Origin: Gammaproteobacteria bacterium
Lineage (GTDB): Bacteria > Pseudomonadota > Gammaproteobacteria > DSM-19610
DNA length: 22,198 bases
Reading direction: 5' to 3'
NCBI GenBank assembly: GCA_030618475.1
Contig: JAUXDG010000013.1
Span: forward strand, 1-22,198
Below, piece by piece: positions 20,178 to 22,198 of this stretch (the stretch's first letter is position 1; each line of letters opens with the position of its first letter). The notes under the pieces are model-generated. The model saw nothing but the letters and a program-made list of their open reading frames with translations. It was not told the DNA's origin and did not search any database. Position numbers and translations under genes: made by a program.

Positions 20178-21134
20178 ATGAGCATTCATCTTGGTATCCT
20201 GATGGACCCGATCGGGGCGATCAAAGTCCACAAAGACAGCAGTTTTGCCATGCTGCTGGCCGCACAGGCCCGCGGCTGGCAACTTTTCTATATGCAGCAA
20301 GCGGATCTGTATCTGCGCGATGACCGCGTATTCGCCTCCATGCGGCAACTGCGGGTGCATGACCGGGACAGCGACTGGTTTGAATGGTCTGAAGCGGAAG
20401 ACTTGCCCTTGTCCGGACTCGATATCCTGTTGATGCGTAAAGACCCCCCATTGGACATGGAGTATCTTTACACCACCTTTCTTCTCGAGCGCGCCGAACT
20501 GGAAGGCGTGCAGGTAATCAATCGACCGGCCTCACTGCGCAACAGCAACGAAAAACTGTTTACCACCTGGTTTCCCCAATGTTGTGCCGGCAGCCTTGTC
20601 AGTCGTGATGCAAGACGCCTTAGAGCATTTCTCGATGAGTATCACGACATCATACTCAAACCCCTGGATGCCATGGGCGGTGCATCCATCTTTCGCGTAC
20701 GCGAGAACGACCCCAATATCAGTGTCATTCTGGAAACTCTAACCGCACTGGGCCAGCGTACCGCGATGGCTCAGCAATTTATTCCCGAAATCACCCAAGG
20801 CGACAAACGTATCCTGATGATAGACGGGAAACCTGTGCCTTATGCGCTGGCACGCATCCCAGCCAAGGGCGAAACCCGCGGCAACCTGGCTGCCGGTGGA
20901 CGTGGCGAAGGCGTTGAACTAAGCGACCGGGACCACTGGATCTGTGAGCAGGTGGGACCCGAGCTTCGCAAACGCGGGCTTGTATTCGTCGGCCTGGACG
21001 TCATTGGCGATTATTTGACGGAAATTAATGTCACCAGCCCGACCTGTATCCGTGAACTGGATAAACTGTACGGACTCGATATCGCGGGCCAACTCATGGA
21101 CTGCATTGAAGCCAGACTGAAGCCCGAGCCCTGA
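20178..21134 (+). CDS. gshB: Glutathione synthetase
   Basis: GshB joins gamma-glutamylcysteine and glycine with ATP to make glutathione in the cytoplasm. At 318 residues it matches the bacterial ATP-grasp family (E. coli 315). Seen: LGILMDPIGAIKVHKDSSFA at the N-terminus, LLMRKDPPLDMEY, RPASLRNSNEKLF, the ATP-grasp lysine and glycine-rich loop IILKPLDAMGGASIFR, KRILMIDGKPVPYALAR, the lid GETRGNLAAGGRGE, and the metal/ATP site EINVTSPTCIRELD. The ribosome site before the ATG at 20178 is weak (GAG). It is divergent from pilG, exactly the neighbourhood found in Pseudomonas. There is no obvious functional link to pili beyond conserved order. The assignment is secure. Confidence 0.98.
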   Translation: MSIHLGILMDPIGAIKVHKDSSFAMLLAAQARGWQLFYMQQADLYLRDDRVFASMRQLRVHDRDSDWFEWSEAEDLPLSGLDILLMRKDPPLDMEYLYTTFLLERAELEGVQVINRPASLRNSNEKLFTTWFPQCCAGSLVSRDARRLRAFLDEYHDIILKPLDAMGGASIFRVRENDPNISVILETLTALGQRTAMAQQFIPEITQGDKRILMIDGKPVPYALARIPAKGETRGNLAAGGRGEGVELSDRDHWICEQVGPELRKRGLVFVGLDVIGDYLTEINVTSPTCIRELDKLYGLDIAGQLMDCIEARLKPEP

Positions 21135-21190
21135 TACCCGTTGCACCTGCGCTATAGACGATAAACGAATGCAGCCGTTAAACTGATGCC

Positions 21191-22042
21191 GTGACCGCCT
21201 CGATACCACCACCTTTTGAAGCCCCGACCGTCGATAGACTGGTGCTGACGCTGTTTATTGCCACAGCATTTCATGCGCTGGTTATTCTCGGCGTCGGCTT
21301 TGAGGCCTTTGACCAGGATCCACCCGACAAGACCACCCCCACGCTGGATATCACTGTGGTCAATCCTACAACGGCCCTGCCACCGGAAGACTATGACTAC
21401 CTGGCAGAATCCAGTCAGGATGGTGCCGGCAATAGCGAGGAAAAAGTACGCCCCCAGCAACAGATGATCGAACAGGCGCCTGCCGTCGTACCTTCTGAAG
21501 GCAGGCCTGCACCGACTCAAGCGCTTAGCCGTGATGACAGCCGTCAGAAAATCGAGGAACCGGCTGAAACCGAACCCGATAAAGAGTCCGAACAACCCAG
21601 CGCCACGGAACTGGCCAACCGCAGTCTGGAAATGCTGGCGCTCGACCGGCAAATCAACCAGTCATTGCTGGCCTATTCGAAGAAGCCGAGAAGCAAGTTC
21701 ATATCGGCGCGCACCAAGGAATTCAAATACGCCAGTTATATGCGTGACTGGGTCGCCAAGGTCGAGCGTGTCGGCGAGCTCAATTATCCAGATGCCGCGC
21801 GCCGCCAGAATCTTTCCGGCAAACTTATCGTTCAGGTCGCGGTTTATCCGGATGGCAGCGTACGGGACATTACCATTCGCAAACCCTCCGGACACAAAAT
21901 CCTGGACGACGCAGCCGTCCGCATTGTCAAACTGGCGGCCCCTTTTGCACCCTTCCCGGAAAACATCAGCAAGGATACGGACGTCCTGTACATCACCCGC
22001 ACCTGGGTTTTCACCAGCAGCAACCGCCTGAAAAGCCGGTAA
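21191..22042 (+). CDS. tonB: TonB-family energy-transducing protein (TonB3-like)
   Basis: A 283-residue TonB-type protein. A short cytoplasmic N-terminus is followed by one membrane segment (about 16-36: RLVLTLFIATAFHALVILGV). A long polar periplasmic linker rich in Glu, Gln and Pro follows (about 40-170), then a C-terminal TonB domain (about 180-283) with YPDAARRQNLSGKLIVQV, YPDGSVRDITIRKPSG and ITRTWVFTS. The start is GTG at 21191; the nearby ATG at 21185 is out of frame and stops at once. TonB proteins transmit proton-motive force to outer-membrane transporters. A gene in the same position beside gshB-pilG in P. aeruginosa (tonB3) is needed for normal twitching motility, so a pilus-linked role is plausible here. 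No exbB/exbD is in view. Confidence 0.9.
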   Translation: MTASIPPPFEAPTVDRLVLTLFIATAFHALVILGVGFEAFDQDPPDKTTPTLDITVVNPTTALPPEDYDYLAESSQDGAGNSEEKVRPQQQMIEQAPAVVPSEGRPAPTQALSRDDSRQKIEEPAETEPDKESEQPSATELANRSLEMLALDRQINQSLLAYSKKPRSKFISARTKEFKYASYMRDWVAKVERVGELNYPDAARRQNLSGKLIVQVAVYPDGSVRDITIRKPSGHKILDDAAVRIVKLAAPFAPFPENISKDTDVLYITRTWVFTSSNRLKSR

Positions 22043-22133
22043 AAACTTGTTAAACCGTGCACTGAGCAAGCGACAGGTCAATGCAATGCCTCCACCAATA
22101 TCGGCTGGCACAGCCTGAATACCGCGAGTTGTC

Positions 22134-22197
22134 GCTGCGCAATTCACCTTGTACCCCAGGCCCCCCTCTTGCTGCGCAATTCACCTTGTACCCCAGG
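22134..22197. repeat. Tandem repeat, 27-bp identical core on a 37-bp period (right edge)
   Basis: The core GCTGCGCAATTCACCTTGTA followed by CCCCAGG occurs at 22134-22160 and again, identical, at 22171-22197, separated by CCCCCCTCTT. The window stops one base after the second copy, so more copies may follow, or the edge may be a contig end collapsed on a repeat. A diverged copy in reverse orientation lies at 7044-7081. The rest of the 156 nt after tonB shows no gene. Confidence 0.8.
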
Positions 22198-22198
22198 G

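Noticed and set aside
22134..22197. Possible CRISPR array at the right edge
   Set aside because: Only two repeats with a 10-bp spacer of mostly C, no cas genes, and a related non-array copy at 7044; a tandem dispersed repeat fits better.

Overview
The window looks like the chromosome of a free-living gammaproteobacterium. Gene content and order resemble Pseudomonas and sulfur-oxidiser-type (Chromatiales/Thiotrichales-like) genomes; I cannot name the genus. Base composition is only mildly GC-rich. The window cuts transketolase at its left edge and ends at the right inside a short tandem repeat.

Region 1 (1-7843) is central and one-carbon metabolism. On the minus strand are the N-terminal part of transketolase (tkt) and a thioredoxin/peroxiredoxin-like protein. 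On the plus strand is an activated-methyl-cycle cluster: metK (SAM synthetase), ahcY (S-adenosylhomocysteinase), metF (methylene-THF reductase), then rsmE (16S rRNA m3U1498 methyltransferase). An S-adenosylhomocysteine (SAH) riboswitch lies between metK and ahcY. metK is preceded by a strong intrinsic terminator only 15 nt before its start codon, with no gene upstream on that strand, so its leader probably undergoes conditional termination. The gaps hold several repeat families: a MITE-like element with long terminal inverted repeats, and two families of short-period motifs arranged as large inverted pairs.

Region 2 (7902-19961, minus strand) is a complete type IV pilus chemosensory (Pil-Chp) operon in the order pilG-pilH-pilI-pilJ-pilK-chpA-chpB-chpC, read right to left. 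PilJ is the receptor, PilI and ChpC are CheW-like couplers, PilK and ChpB are the methyltransferase/methylesterase pair, and ChpA is a giant hybrid kinase with several Hpt modules. PilG and PilH are response regulators for pilus extension/retraction and cAMP signalling. Odd points are a ChpB whose receiver-like N-terminus lacks the phospho-acceptor Asp, a Ser-for-His Hpt-like module in ChpA, a terminator-like hairpin between pilJ and pilK, and a structured non-coding element between chpB and chpC.

Region 3 (20178-22198, plus strand) is divergent from pilG: gshB (glutathione synthetase) and a TonB-family protein, the same arrangement as in Pseudomonas aeruginosa (gshB and tonB3 beside pilG), where TonB3 is linked to twitching motility. 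The window ends in two copies of a 37-bp tandem unit that is related to sequence just upstream of rsmE.

Functionally, SAM made by MetK feeds methyltransferases in the window (RsmE, PilK). The SAH they release is cleared by AhcY, whose expression should be raised by SAH through the riboswitch, and MetF supplies the methyl group for methionine regeneration. No tRNA, rRNA, CRISPR array or complete transposase gene was seen.
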